Positions 23,987 to 32,945 of a DNA stretch of 64,000 nucleotides are shown piece by piece. Within the stretch, counting starts at the first letter, position 1. The number at the start of each line of letters is the position of its first letter. This DNA comes from Taibaiella koreensis (lineage in GTDB: Bacteria > Bacteroidota > Bacteroidia > Chitinophagales > Chitinophagaceae): the NCBI RefSeq assembly GCF_003545715.1, contig NZ_QVNU01000001.1:558001-622000 (forward strand), given 5' to 3'. The notes beneath the pieces are model-generated. The model did no database searches. It was not told the origin of the DNA and saw nothing but the letters and a program-made list of their open reading frames with translations. The position numbers and the translations under genes are program-made.

Positions 23987-26900
23987 ATGAAGAAGACTTT
24001 TATACTGGGTTTAACATTGTGTCTGTCGCTGGGCGGTCTCCGGGCGCAACCATTGCGGTCATCGTTGGAAACTGTAAAATTATCCGGAAGGGATATCCCG
24101 CTTCAAATAGATAAGGCCGCACTCAGGCAAGCCTTGCAGGAAGCCCTAAGTAGCAAGGAGCTGGCACAGGTTTATTTGCAATTTGACCGGGCGCCCGATT
24201 ACAAGCTTCTTGAAGCTTCGGGTATCAGTCTTCAGACACCCATACAACCCAATGTATACCTTGCCATATGCCGGAGCGCTGCTTTTCCCGATGCCGCCGG
24301 CATCGCCGGTTGGGCTCCGGTAGCGCCGGCCGATAAGATCCATCCGATGCTGCAGCCGGGCGGCGACCACGATGCAGGACAGCAAACGGTTTTGCTCTCC
24401 GTACTGAAAGGAATGAGTGAAACGGAGCTCAGGGAAAAGCTGGCAGCATATGGTCTTCACCCCGATGCGCAACAAAGCTGGCGTACGCAGGATCTGTGGC
24501 AGCTCACCCTCAAGGCCGACCAGGTAGCAGTGCTGGCCGCAGCGCCATTTATCCGTTTTATCAATCCCCTGTTTGCACCACAGGCACTCAACAACCAGGC
24601 GATAGGCTTTACCAATACACAGGCGGCACACCAACCGGTGGCGATCGGCGGGCGCGATCTGCATGGCGAAGGGGTAATGATCGGCATCGGCGATGAAGCA
24701 GATCCGCAGCATATTGATTATATCGACCGTATCAGAAGCTTTAATCCCAATACCGGCACCACACACGCCTTTCATACTACCGGTACTACTGTAGGCAACG
24801 GTATCAGGGACGAGCGCTACAAAGGTTTTGCCTCCCGTAGCGAGGCCGTTGAAGATTTCTTCAGCCAGATCATCGCCAATGGCGCTACCTACAACCAGGA
24901 TTTCGGAATGGTCACTTCCAATAACTCCTATGGCAATACGCTGGGCGATTGCAGCTATGCCGGTACTTATGATGTATATACGCAGTTTGCCGACCAGCAG
25001 ATGCGTGATATCCCTGAACTGCTCACGATCTTCGCTGCCGGCAACGACGGCAAGCTGACCTGTAGTCCCTATCCTACGGGCTATGCAACGGTTGCCGGGT
25101 CGTACCAGACGGCCAAGAATGTGCTCACTGTGGGCGATATCGGGAAAACCCCGCTCCTGGAGCACCTGACCAGCGCCCGGGGACCCGTAAAGGACGGCAG
25201 GCTGAAGCCGGAGATCACGGCCGTAGGCTTCAGTGTGATCTCCACGATCGATAACAACAATTATGCGCTCAACTCGGGTACCAGCATCGCCTGTCCCAAT
25301 GTGACCGGCGCTTCAGGCTTGCTGTACCAACGTTACCGCCAGCTGCACGGCGGCGCCAATCCCAAAAGTGCTCTGATCAAGACATTGCTGATGAACGGCG
25401 CTACGGATCTCGATATTCCCGGCCCCGATTTTCGTTATGGTTTCGGCCTCATGAATGTGGGCCATTCGCTTACCATGATGGAGGGCAACCAGTATTTCTC
25501 CGGTACCATCAACACCACTCAGGAACAATCCTTCACAGTCAATATCCCCGCTAATACGAGCAAGGCAAAGATTATGCTGTACTGGAACGATCCCGCGGCC
25601 GCACCGCTCAGTGCCAGTAATCTCATCAACGACCTGGATATTACCGTAACTACGCCTTCTGCTGCTACGGTACTGCCGCTTGTGCTCAACCCTGCGCCGG
25701 GACAAGTCGCCACGCCGGCGGCGCCAGGCATAGACCGGCGCAACAATGTAGAGCAGGTAACGCTCGACAACCCTGCTGCCGGCGCTTATACGGTCAAAGT
25801 AAAAGGCTTCAATGTGCCCGAGATCAACCAGGAATTCTTCGTGGCTTACGATTTCATTCCCGATGGCATTACCCTGCAATATCCTTTTGGCGGGGAAGCG
25901 CTCGATGCTGCCGACTCGATGCGCATCTACTGGGAAGCCTCTGCAGGCGCCAATCCTTTTACCTTATCTTACTCTACCGACAATGGCGGCAGCTGGAATA
26001 CGATTGCCGGCAATATAGGCGTCAATACCCATACCTATACCTGGTATCCCCCCGCAGGGATAAGCTCCAACCAATGCCTGATAAGGGTACAGCGCAACAG
26101 CACCACGCAGCAATCGCAAAGCCGGGCCTTTACCATGGCCGGCCGGCCGGTAGCTACGCTTAACCCGCAGGCCGAGCAGTGTCCCGGTTCGATAAAGATC
26201 AGCTGGAATGCGATACCCGGGGCTACCGGCTATCGTATCTACCGGAAAACAGGTGTCGATATGGCGCCGCTTACTATTGTTACCGGTACCAGCTACACCT
26301 ATACCGGCCTCAATCCTGATAGTACCTATTGGGTTGCCGTGGCCCCTCTCATCAATGGCGCCACCGGTATGCGTTCTTTGGGGCTGGATCGCCGGCCTTC
26401 CGATGGTCAATGCACAGGGACCACCGCTCATGGCGACCTGCGCCTTGCCAGCGTACAGGCGCCGGGCAGCGGCAGGCAATTTACGGCAAGCAGCCTGGGT
26501 ACCGCCCAGGCTGTGACCGTGCTGATCAGCAACCTGGACAACCAGGTGGCCAATCAATACCGCATCGCTTACCAGGTCAATGGCAGCGCCTGGCAGAGCC
26601 AGGTGTATACCGACCCTGTAAGTGCGGCAGGCGACCGGCAGATCACACTGGGCAACCTGGATATGTCGGCGCCCGGAACTTACCAGATCCGTGCCGCGAT
26701 TACCAACCTTGCTCTTGCTGATCCGGTAAATGTTAACGATACCGCCGTATTGACGGTAAAGCAGGTGGCCAACCCGGTAATGAACCTGAGCGCCGGCTAT
26801 ACCGAAGGATTTGAAGCTACCGGCGCACAAGGCGTTACCGGACGTGGCCTGGTGGGTATTGATGGCGCTGAAAAATGGGATTTTACGCAAAGCATGCCGA

Positions 26901-29332
26901 AGGGCCGTCTGCAAACCTTTGTCAATAGCGCGATCACCATATCGGGAACCCGTTCGGCCAGCATGGACAATGCCGGGAACCAGGCTGGTGATATCGCCGG
27001 TAGCAGCTACAATACCCTTACAGGTACCTTTAACCTGAGCCAGTATACGACCAGCAACTGGGAAGTGCGCTGCGAATTTGATTACCTGCTGCATGGTGTA
27101 CCCAAATTCGATACCGGCAACAAGGTATGGATAAGGGGAAGCGAAAATGATCCCTGGCTACCCCTGCTCAATTATCGTATTGATACCAACAATCTGGGCC
27201 TGGTATACAATTCGGGGTCAATATCGCTCACCGATGTGCTTGCCGCCGGAGGGCAGAACTTTTCGGCCAGCACGCAGATCCGCTTTACACAGTACGATAC
27301 TTCCCGTATCGCCGCTGCTTACTACGGCAATGGCCTTACGATGGATAATTTCCAGCTCTACCTCGTAACGGATGATGTGCAGTTGCTGGCTATTGATTCG
27401 CTTTATCATTATAACTGCGCGCTGGGCGACCAGGTGCCGCTGAAGATCCGGGTAAGAAATGGTGTCAACAACACGGTATACAACGTTGGCGTATTCTACC
27501 AGGTAAATGGGGGAGCCGTCATCTCTGGCCTTATCGATTCCATACAAGGCAAGGATACCACATCTTATACTTTCAGCCAACCGATGGACCTGTCCGCTAC
27601 AGCTGTCCGGCACAATTTGTCGACGTGGATTTATGTCGCTACAGATACCTACCGGCTTAACGACAGCATCATGAATTTCGGTGTGCGGAACCAGCCGGTC
27701 ATTGCTACCTTCCCCTACCTGCAGACGTTTGAAGAGAACGATGGCAACTTCTATGCCGAAGGAAATAGCAGCAGCTGGGCTTATGGTACACCTATATCGC
27801 CGCATATCGATCATGCCGCCAGCGGCGCCAAAGCCTGGAAAACCAACCTGAACGGAAACTACAACCGGCTTGAGGTAAGTTACCTTTACAGCCCATGCTT
27901 CGAGATCGGGAGTATGACGCAGCCGATGCTGAGCTTTAACCTCGCCACAGATATGGAAGACCCTGACGGAACAAATATTTTTGACGTTAGTTATGTAGAA
28001 TACAGCAACGACGGGTATACCTGGAAAAAACTGGGTGCTTCGGGGCAGGGAACCAATTGGTACGATAACGAAACCGCGCAGGCATGGGCCCGCTCAAGGC
28101 AGGACTACTGGCATGTGGCCACCATCCCATTACCCAAGGATGGTCCGGTGATCTCTATCCGTTTTGTGTTGCAGTCCGACCAGGGTACCGAGCGGGAGGG
28201 CGTGGCGATAGATGATATCCATATCTATGACCTGCAGCATCCCATTTTCGATCAGCAAGCGTTTCCCGATGCTATGAGCAAAGATATCGCTGCAGGTCAG
28301 CAAGCCGAATGGCTCAGTGGTAATGCGATAGGATTTGGCCTCATCAACGGCGTCTCGGCCCTTGGTAATACCCAGGTGCAGGATTACAAACATGCACAAT
28401 TCATCAACGACGACAGCACTCAATACTACCTGCCGAAGAATTTTGTGGTACAAACGGCACAGGCGCCCGGAGACAGCGTTTTGCTGCGCTTTTACATACC
28501 CGATGAAGCCATGCGCACCATTCGCGACGATGAGCAATGCTACTCCTGCAGCAAAGTAAGAGAGGTGCAGGGTCTGGGTATTACCCAATACAGCGATCCC
28601 AACAAGTCGGTAGAGAACAACACCCTGGCCGATAACGTTAATGGCAGCTATACCTTTACGCCCAAAGAAAAGATCCGGTGGATCCCTTATGATATCGGGT
28701 ATTATGCCGAAACCAAAGTGAAATCTTTTTCCGAGTTCTGGTTCAACGATGGCGGCCCTACGAAAGACCAGCCCTTGCCGGCCAACCTGTTTGACTTTAC
28801 GGCACAGCATTACGGTGCACGCCAGGCCCTACTCAACTGGACTTCCTATATCGATGCGCAAACAATGCGTTATGAAATACAGCGCGCCGATGCCTCATTG
28901 TCGTTTGTTACGGTGGGTACGCTTAATGCCATCGGTAACAACGGGCAGGCTTACAGCTATATCGATACGCCCCTGCTGAACGGGCCTGCCGCTTATTACC
29001 GCATCCGTTATACCATGCAGAACGGCGCCCAATATGTAAGCCTCATCAGGCGAGTCGACTGGAGCGATGCAGATGGCTCCGTGATCGTTTATCCCAATCC
29101 TGTCCGTAATGGTGTGCTTAACCTCGACTGGTTCAAAGGTACCGACGATGAGTTGCAATGGTCGATCTATTCCGTTGTGGGGCAGAAAGTATTTTCGGGC
29201 TATGCTAATGATAATAACTACAGTGGCAAATACAGTTTTGATCTGTCAAGGATACCGCTTACACCCGGTCTCTATGTGTTACGCGTGGTTAGCGGTAAAG
29301 ACAAATGGGAATTCAAGATCGTCTACCAGTAA
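23987..29332 (+). CDS. Large S8 (subtilisin-like) serine peptidase with T9SS sorting domain
   Basis: A 1781-residue exported protease with signal peptide MKKTFILGLTLCLSLGGLRAQ. A propeptide-like region (30-200) precedes the S8 domain. The triad can be placed at Asp236 (GIGDEAD), His263 (HAFHTTGT) and Ser433 (GTSIACPNVTG), with oxyanion Asn353 in FAAGNDG. After about residue 500 come beta-sandwich modules, including a P-domain-like part (SFTVNIPANTSKAKIMLYWND) and a fibronectin type III-like part (ISWNAIPGATGYRIYRK). Further jelly-roll-like modules follow. The end is a type A sorting domain (VIVYPNPVRNGVLNL, IPLTPGLYVLRVV). It is likely cell-surface or secreted through T9SS and digests extracellular protein. 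The gene stands alone with phased repeats upstream and a terminator after it. Confidence 0.92.
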   Translation: MKKTFILGLTLCLSLGGLRAQPLRSSLETVKLSGRDIPLQIDKAALRQALQEALSSKELAQVYLQFDRAPDYKLLEASGISLQTPIQPNVYLAICRSAAFPDAAGIAGWAPVAPADKIHPMLQPGGDHDAGQQTVLLSVLKGMSETELREKLAAYGLHPDAQQSWRTQDLWQLTLKADQVAVLAAAPFIRFINPLFAPQALNNQAIGFTNTQAAHQPVAIGGRDLHGEGVMIGIGDEADPQHIDYIDRIRSFNPNTGTTHAFHTTGTTVGNGIRDERYKGFASRSEAVEDFFSQIIANGATYNQDFGMVTSNNSYGNTLGDCSYAGTYDVYTQFADQQMRDIPELLTIFAAGNDGKLTCSPYPTGYATVAGSYQTAKNVLTVGDIGKTPLLEHLTSARGPVKDGRLKPEITAVGFSVISTIDNNNYALNSGTSIACPNVTGASGLLYQRYRQLHGGANPKSALIKTLLMNGATDLDIPGPDFRYGFGLMNVGHSLTMMEGNQYFSGTINTTQEQSFTVNIPANTSKAKIMLYWNDPAAAPLSASNLINDLDITVTTPSAATVLPLVLNPAPGQVATPAAPGIDRRNNVEQVTLDNPAAGAYTVKVKGFNVPEINQEFFVAYDFIPDGITLQYPFGGEALDAADSMRIYWEASAGANPFTLSYSTDNGGSWNTIAGNIGVNTHTYTWYPPAGISSNQCLIRVQRNSTTQQSQSRAFTMAGRPVATLNPQAEQCPGSIKISWNAIPGATGYRIYRKTGVDMAPLTIVTGTSYTYTGLNPDSTYWVAVAPLINGATGMRSLGLDRRPSDGQCTGTTAHGDLRLASVQAPGSGRQFTASSLGTAQAVTVLISNLDNQVANQYRIAYQVNGSAWQSQVYTDPVSAAGDRQITLGNLDMSAPGTYQIRAAITNLALADPVNVNDTAVLTVKQVANPVMNLSAGYTEGFEATGAQGVTGRGLVGIDGAEKWDFTQSMPKGRLQTFVNSAITISGTRSASMDNAGNQAGDIAGSSYNTLTGTFNLSQYTTSNWEVRCEFDYLLHGVPKFDTGNKVWIRGSENDPWLPLLNYRIDTNNLGLVYNSGSISLTDVLAAGGQNFSASTQIRFTQYDTSRIAAAYYGNGLTMDNFQLYLVTDDVQLLAIDSLYHYNCALGDQVPLKIRVRNGVNNTVYNVGVFYQVNGGAVISGLIDSIQGKDTTSYTFSQPMDLSATAVRHNLSTWIYVATDTYRLNDSIMNFGVRNQPVIATFPYLQTFEENDGNFYAEGNSSSWAYGTPISPHIDHAASGAKAWKTNLNGNYNRLEVSYLYSPCFEIGSMTQPMLSFNLATDMEDPDGTNIFDVSYVEYSNDGYTWKKLGASGQGTNWYDNETAQAWARSRQDYWHVATIPLPKDGPVISIRFVLQSDQGTEREGVAIDDIHIYDLQHPIFDQQAFPDAMSKDIAAGQQAEWLSGNAIGFGLINGVSALGNTQVQDYKHAQFINDDSTQYYLPKNFVVQTAQAPGDSVLLRFYIPDEAMRTIRDDEQCYSCSKVREVQGLGITQYSDPNKSVENNTLADNVNGSYTFTPKEKIRWIPYDIGYYAETKVKSFSEFWFNDGGPTKDQPLPANLFDFTAQHYGARQALLNWTSYIDAQTMRYEIQRADASLSFVTVGTLNAIGNNGQAYSYIDTPLLNGPAAYYRIRYTMQNGAQYVSLIRRVDWSDADGSVIVYPNPVRNGVLNLDWFKGTDDELQWSIYSVVGQKVFSGYANDNNYSGKYSFDLSRIPLTPGLYVLRVVSGKDKWEFKIVYQ

Positions 29333-29354
29333 GAGAAAAGATCCAGGATAAATG

Positions 29355-29384
29355 CATCCCGGCAACCATCCGGGATGTTTTTTT
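29355..29384 (+). terminator. Terminator of the S8 protease gene
   Basis: CATCCCGG (29355-29362) pairs with CCGGGATG (29370-29377) and is followed by seven Ts. Confidence 0.85.
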
Positions 29385-29439
29385 AGGGACAATAAAAGGG
29401 ATGCAGCATCGTTAGTAAACTATCCCATCCTTCTCCCCC

Positions 29440-30084
29440 ATGAAGCAAAACATGTTTATGGCTATGGCCCTGTCGTGCTGTTGGCTGTCTGCCTGTAAAA
29501 ATAATGCGCCTGCCCCTGTGATCTATGAAAGCTATTCTCGGCTGAAGACGGGCAATTACTGGATCTACCAGGTATTCGAGGTCGATAGTGCCGGCAATGG
29601 TTCGCCTACAGCCGAATATGATAGCTGCTATATCAGCAAAGACACGATGATCAGGGGAAATACCTATTATTTTCTTACCTCTCAAAATGGCGGTGCAGGT
29701 GGTTATACCTGTGAGCGATGGTTGCGCGATTCGTTGAGCTACCTGGTCGATGATAAGGGGCGTAAATGGTTTTCTTCGGAGCCGCAGCCAGGACCCTTTG
29801 CCGCTTTTCCGCTACAGGAACCACCATCGCCGGATACGCTGGCCTGGATCGAGGAGGGTATGGAGGAGGGCTATGCAACTACAGCAGTACCTGCAGGCTT
29901 GTTTCTCACCCTGAACTGCCGCCGGACCATTACCATCCGGCAGGCAGGCAGCACCGCGCAGCAGGTGCGTTATGCCCATCGTCGCTATGCGCTGCACCTG
30001 GGCATCGTTTCGGAAACAATGCCTTTTCTCCCGGAAAGTACGCACTTCCGCGAAAAGCGATTGGTCCGGTATGGCATCCAATAG
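29440..30084 (+). CDS. Lipoprotein of unknown function
   Basis: A 214-residue protein with a lipoprotein signal peptide; the lipobox WLSAC places the lipidated Cys at about 19. The mature part begins KNNAPAPVIYESYSRLKTGNYWIYQVFEVDS. The segment LKTGNYWIYQ resembles the opening of small Bacteroidota lipoproteins of unknown role, which start with a stretch naming a text-like strand pair. Beta strands predominate; there are no catalytic motifs. It ends HFREKRLVRYGIQ. It follows the protease terminator and is independent of it. It probably faces the periplasm or cell surface. I cannot assign a function. Confidence 0.7.
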   Translation: MKQNMFMAMALSCCWLSACKNNAPAPVIYESYSRLKTGNYWIYQVFEVDSAGNGSPTAEYDSCYISKDTMIRGNTYYFLTSQNGGAGGYTCERWLRDSLSYLVDDKGRKWFSSEPQPGPFAAFPLQEPPSPDTLAWIEEGMEEGYATTAVPAGLFLTLNCRRTITIRQAGSTAQQVRYAHRRYALHLGIVSETMPFLPESTHFREKRLVRYGIQ

Positions 30085-30091
30085 CCCAGGA

Positions 30092-30523
30092 CTATAAAAG
30101 CATTTCAAACACCTTGCTTTCTTTAATCTCTTCGAAGCCCAGCCGCGTATAGAACCGGTGCGCCCGTGTACGAAGCACATTGCTCCTGAGGCTCACCCTG
30201 GTACATTGTCTTTCACGGCTCCATTGCAGCGCCGCTGCGACCAGTTGTTCGCCCGCCTGTTTGCCACGATGATGCTCGTCCACCACAAGGCCTGCTATTT
30301 CTACAAAGCGTCCGGTCTCAAGCCACATCGTTTCCAGCGCATGGAGCCATCCGATCACAGCGCCGGCTTCGGTAGCTACAAGCAGACAATGCGCTTCCTG
30401 GCGCAACAGGGCGGCCATGCGCTGTTCCGTTTCTTGGGCAGGGTGGGGATAGCCGAGCTGTGCTGCCAGCCGGTTGACGCTGGCCGCATCCTGCGCCTGC
30501 ATCGGTCTTACGCTTATACTCAT
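30092..30523 (-). CDS. GNAT family N-acetyltransferase
   Basis: A 143-residue protein starting MSISVRPMQAQDAASVNRLA, the usual beta1-alpha1 opening of GNAT enzymes. Motif A with the acetyl-CoA pyrophosphate loop is EIAGLVVDEHHRGKQAGEQLVAAAL (the R-G-K-Q-A-G core), and motif B is RAHRFYTRLGFEEI. It transfers an acetyl group from acetyl-CoA to an amine of an unknown acceptor. The ATG at 30523 overlaps the stop of the SnoaL-like gene (ATGA), so the two are translationally coupled. The short size matches stand-alone GNAT proteins. Confidence 0.9.
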   Translation of the reverse strand: MSISVRPMQAQDAASVNRLAAQLGYPHPAQETEQRMAALLRQEAHCLLVATEAGAVIGWLHALETMWLETGRFVEIAGLVVDEHHRGKQAGEQLVAAALQWSRERQCTRVSLRSNVLRTRAHRFYTRLGFEEIKESKVFEMLL

Positions 30524-30981
30524 GATTGTGAAGCCTGGAATTGCTGTAGTTTGCGAAGCGCCTGTTGCCGTACCTTTTGTTTCAGGTAGGGCGTCCAGCC
30601 CAATAGCCACCCGGGCAGGCCCAGCGCTTGCCTTGACCAGCGATAAAAATCGAAGCGGTCGGTATGCTGTACGATTTTGCCATCGCGGAAGACAAAGGAA
30701 GCTTCGATCCTGTTCACAACCGTTCTGCCTGTTTGGCTGAAACGGTAACGGGCTTCCCAATGGGCGCCGCCCTTGTCTCCCTCTGCCCATACCCTGTCGA
30801 AGGTAAGCCGGAGGCCTGGCTTGACCAGCATACGCCACATATCCGCTGCGGCAACGCCTTCCAGCCTGCCAAAGGCCGGATCCTCAAAAACAATACCTAG
30901 TGCATAGCAAGCGACCATAGTCTCCGCGTCGGCGTGGGCAAAAGCCGTATAGAACTGTTCAATAAGCGCTTTGTGGTCCAT
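30520..30981 (-). CDS. SnoaL/NTF2-like domain protein
   Basis: A 153-residue protein starting MDHKALIEQFYTAFAHADAE. The opening helix, then MVACYALGIVFEDPAFGRLEG and, near the end of the domain, IVQHTDRFDFYRW are typical of nuclear transport factor 2-like SnoaL folds. These fold into a cone with a ligand cavity, and members range from isomerases to ligand-binding proteins. This one closely resembles the polyketide cyclase-like hypothetical proteins that end in a basic helix. The start at ATG 30981 is chosen over 31026, which adds 15 residues with no family support. It is coupled by ATGA overlap to the acetyltransferase gene. Confidence 0.82.
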   Translation of the reverse strand: MDHKALIEQFYTAFAHADAETMVACYALGIVFEDPAFGRLEGVAAADMWRMLVKPGLRLTFDRVWAEGDKGGAHWEARYRFSQTGRTVVNRIEASFVFRDGKIVQHTDRFDFYRWSRQALGLPGWLLGWTPYLKQKVRQQALRKLQQFQASQS

Positions 30982-31357
30982 CGGAAATGGGATTCGATCG
31001 GCGATAAGCATTATTGCTACCACCATCGTATGAAGTTAAGAGAACTTCGGCAATGCGGCAACCAAGGAATTTACCGGAATCCGGGTATAGTTCATTCTCC
31101 GGGGGCGGCCTAATTTTACCTTGTAAAGCATTTGCGTGTCGGCTTGGTGCAGGCTGCAATCTGTATGACGACGAAGCAGGAGGTAGGTGTGCAGGAAGGC
31201 AATGTTTGGTTTTAGGAAAACGCATTTTTTGTACGGTACCTGTCGTTATACAAGCTATGCCTTTACAATGTGCGGTTGACTTGTGTATATTTCCCTGGAG
31301 TGCTGAGCAGGAGCGCTTCGGGGAAATTTGTTTTCCGGCGCTTTCACCGGCCACAGC
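30982..31357. other. Intergenic stretch, no gene supported
   Basis: About 375 bases between the SnoaL-like gene and the next minus-strand gene. Open frames here have no recognisable domain and no plausible start context. I see no strong hairpin, repeat or full promoter pair. Confidence 0.5.
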
Positions 31358-31975
31358 TTATGATCGGTTCGCCTGCGTTGCGACAAGCCTTTTATTCTTC
31401 CTGATCGTATAAAACAACACGGCCAGTGTAACTGCGAGGCCCAGCGCAAGGCTGCCATAAAAGCCAAGCCATCCGGCCATCTCGCTCATCAACATCTTTA
31501 TTCCTCTTCTGCCACCGGAAATGGGTACTTGCTTTCCCTGTTCCTGCTCATAAGCAATACCTGCAAGCGCCGCGCTGAACAATGCTACCGCAAGCGTGAT
31601 CAGGTAATTCCTGATGCGGGCCCATCCATTGCCGGCGCCGGGTTTCGACGAGGTTGGTTGCAGGCCTGTCTTAGTTTCCAGCAATTGCAGCAACCAGTTG
31701 TAATCATCTCTTGAACTGAACTCCAGGGGAATCTTTTGACTTTTTCCGTTTTTTTTGACCAGGAGCCGGACGCAGTTGTCGTTATCGAAAAGCAATATGT
31801 GGCCAATGTCCTCATAGCGGAAACGCAAGGCGGTGTCCAGCAGTTTCTTTTTACCGCTGTCTATGTATTCGCGTAAGGCCGTTTCAACCGGGAAAAATGT
31901 GTCGGCTGCCATGATCTCCTGGTCGCCAATCGCGAATGATTTGATGATTTTATCTTTTTCGGTAAAGAATCTCAT
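31358..31975 (-). CDS. Membrane protein of unknown function
   Basis: A 205-residue protein starting MRFFTEKDKIIKSFAIGDQE. The first 110 residues look like a soluble alpha/beta domain with an acidic, aromatic pattern (HILLFDNDNCVRLLVKKNG). Two membrane helices follow (about 123-142, LITLAVALFSAALAGIAY, and 168-191, FYGSLALGLAVTLAVLFYTI), separated by a short loop of about 25 residues, and then a basic tail. No family is recognised. It is transcribed in the same direction as the lipoprotein gene upstream, 41 bases away, so they may form a pair. Confidence 0.7.
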   Translation of the reverse strand: MRFFTEKDKIIKSFAIGDQEIMAADTFFPVETALREYIDSGKKKLLDTALRFRYEDIGHILLFDNDNCVRLLVKKNGKSQKIPLEFSSRDDYNWLLQLLETKTGLQPTSSKPGAGNGWARIRNYLITLAVALFSAALAGIAYEQEQGKQVPISGGRRGIKMLMSEMAGWLGFYGSLALGLAVTLAVLFYTIRKNKRLVATQANRS

Positions 31976-32016
31976 ATAAATGCCGGTGCTTAAGGGTTAC
32001 GGAATAGATAATGATG

Positions 32017-32493
32017 TCAGCATTTGAGCAGGTGGCCCAGCGCGATCTCCCGGGTACTGCCCTGCAACAGCGATGGCAATGTCAATTGCCTGAAGAACTT
32101 CTGAATAGCTAGGTCAAGTGCTTCCAGGCCTTCCCGGTGCATGGCTTTGCAAGAGATATGTTGCATCAGCTTTTTGGCCTCGGTAACATGCCCGGCATCG
32201 TCAACACTGATACGGTAGCGGAATTGGAACCGGTCGCAGCCGGAGCAGCTGGTCTGTATATGCCGCGCTTTCAGGAAGGGGTTATGGCATTCCCGGACGA
32301 AGCGATCCTGGATAGCAGACCAGGCCATATATTGCTTTGTCTCTTCCTGCGACATTTCCACAGCAGCAGTGTCCTGTTGTTGCGACAAAGAATCTTTCGC
32401 TTGTTGTTGTACAGATGACGCCTCGTACCCGCAGGCGGATTGACAGATCAGCATACAAAGGAACGGTAGACACAGGAAATGCTTTGTATTCAT
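32017..32493 (-). CDS. Lipoprotein of unknown function with CxxC
   Basis: A 158-residue protein starting MNTKHFLCLPFLCMLICQSAC, a lipoprotein signal with lipobox QSAC (Cys21). The mature part is Gln/Ser-rich at first and then has QTSCSGCDRFQFRYRISVDD, with a CxxC pair, and further on HISCKAMHREGLEALDLAIQKFF. Redox or metal binding by these cysteines is possible but unproven. ATG 32493 is preferred because the longer version would bury the signal peptide. It lies 41 bases before the membrane-protein gene on the same strand. Confidence 0.65.
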   Translation of the reverse strand: MNTKHFLCLPFLCMLICQSACGYEASSVQQQAKDSLSQQQDTAAVEMSQEETKQYMAWSAIQDRFVRECHNPFLKARHIQTSCSGCDRFQFRYRISVDDAGHVTEAKKLMQHISCKAMHREGLEALDLAIQKFFRQLTLPSLLQGSTREIALGHLLKC

Positions 32494-32875
32494 AAAAAGG
32501 GATGTCGGTATTTTCAAAAATAGCGATGTCTTCTGCTCCGGCATTTGCGCTTTTGGTATTCGTGTCCTTTTTTGCCGGAAGCGCTGGCTAGATGTTTTAT
32601 TTGATGTTTTATGACCGGTTATCGTGGAATGTGTATCGCTCACGCTCTGTGGCCCGTCTGTAGCTGACGCTATCGCGCCGATGTACTATATAGCCGGAAC
32701 TTGCTGAGCTGACGAAACCAAGAACAAAGCGGTGCAGGAATGACTGAACGGCGTTCCGCAAGGCGAGTGCTGCGGTGGTTCGGTGAGCATCAGGGAATAA
32801 TACAGCAGGGAATGTAGCTGTTTGTGCGTCATGCTTCCGGGTATTCTGCCTGGACGGCAGGCAGGTCGAAAACCC
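32494..32875. other. Intergenic stretch upstream of icmF, no gene supported
   Basis: About 380 bases between the divergent lipoprotein and icmF genes. It contains a short direct repeat (two copies of TGTTTTAT four bases apart near 32592) and GC-rich tracts, but no frame with a recognisable domain. The icmF promoter starts at its right end. Confidence 0.5.
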
Positions 32876-32906
32876 TTGAAAAGGCAGGATTAATATCGTA
32901 ATTTTG
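32876..32906 (+). promoter_or_regulatory. icmF promoter
   Basis: TTG at 32876-32878, a 20-base spacer and TAATTTTG at 32899-32906 match the phylum consensus fully. The chosen start is 39 bases further on, which leaves too little room for a cobalamin riboswitch. Confidence 0.7.
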
Positions 32907-32945
32907 CCAGCCGGACAAGTCATTTCTTGGTCAGTTTTTCGTTTT

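Noticed and set aside
25964-27094. A 376-residue open frame antisense to the S8 protease
   Set aside because: Low-complexity, no domain or signal, and fully inside a well-supported gene on the other strand.
30959-31354. A 131-residue frame upstream of the SnoaL-like gene
   Set aside because: Composition is unlike a folded protein, it overlaps the SnoaL-like gene start, and no domain is visible.
32879-32945. Cobalamin riboswitch before the B12 enzyme gene icmF
   Set aside because: A consensus promoter leaves only about 35 bases of leader, too short for the element, and no B12-box-like sequence was seen.
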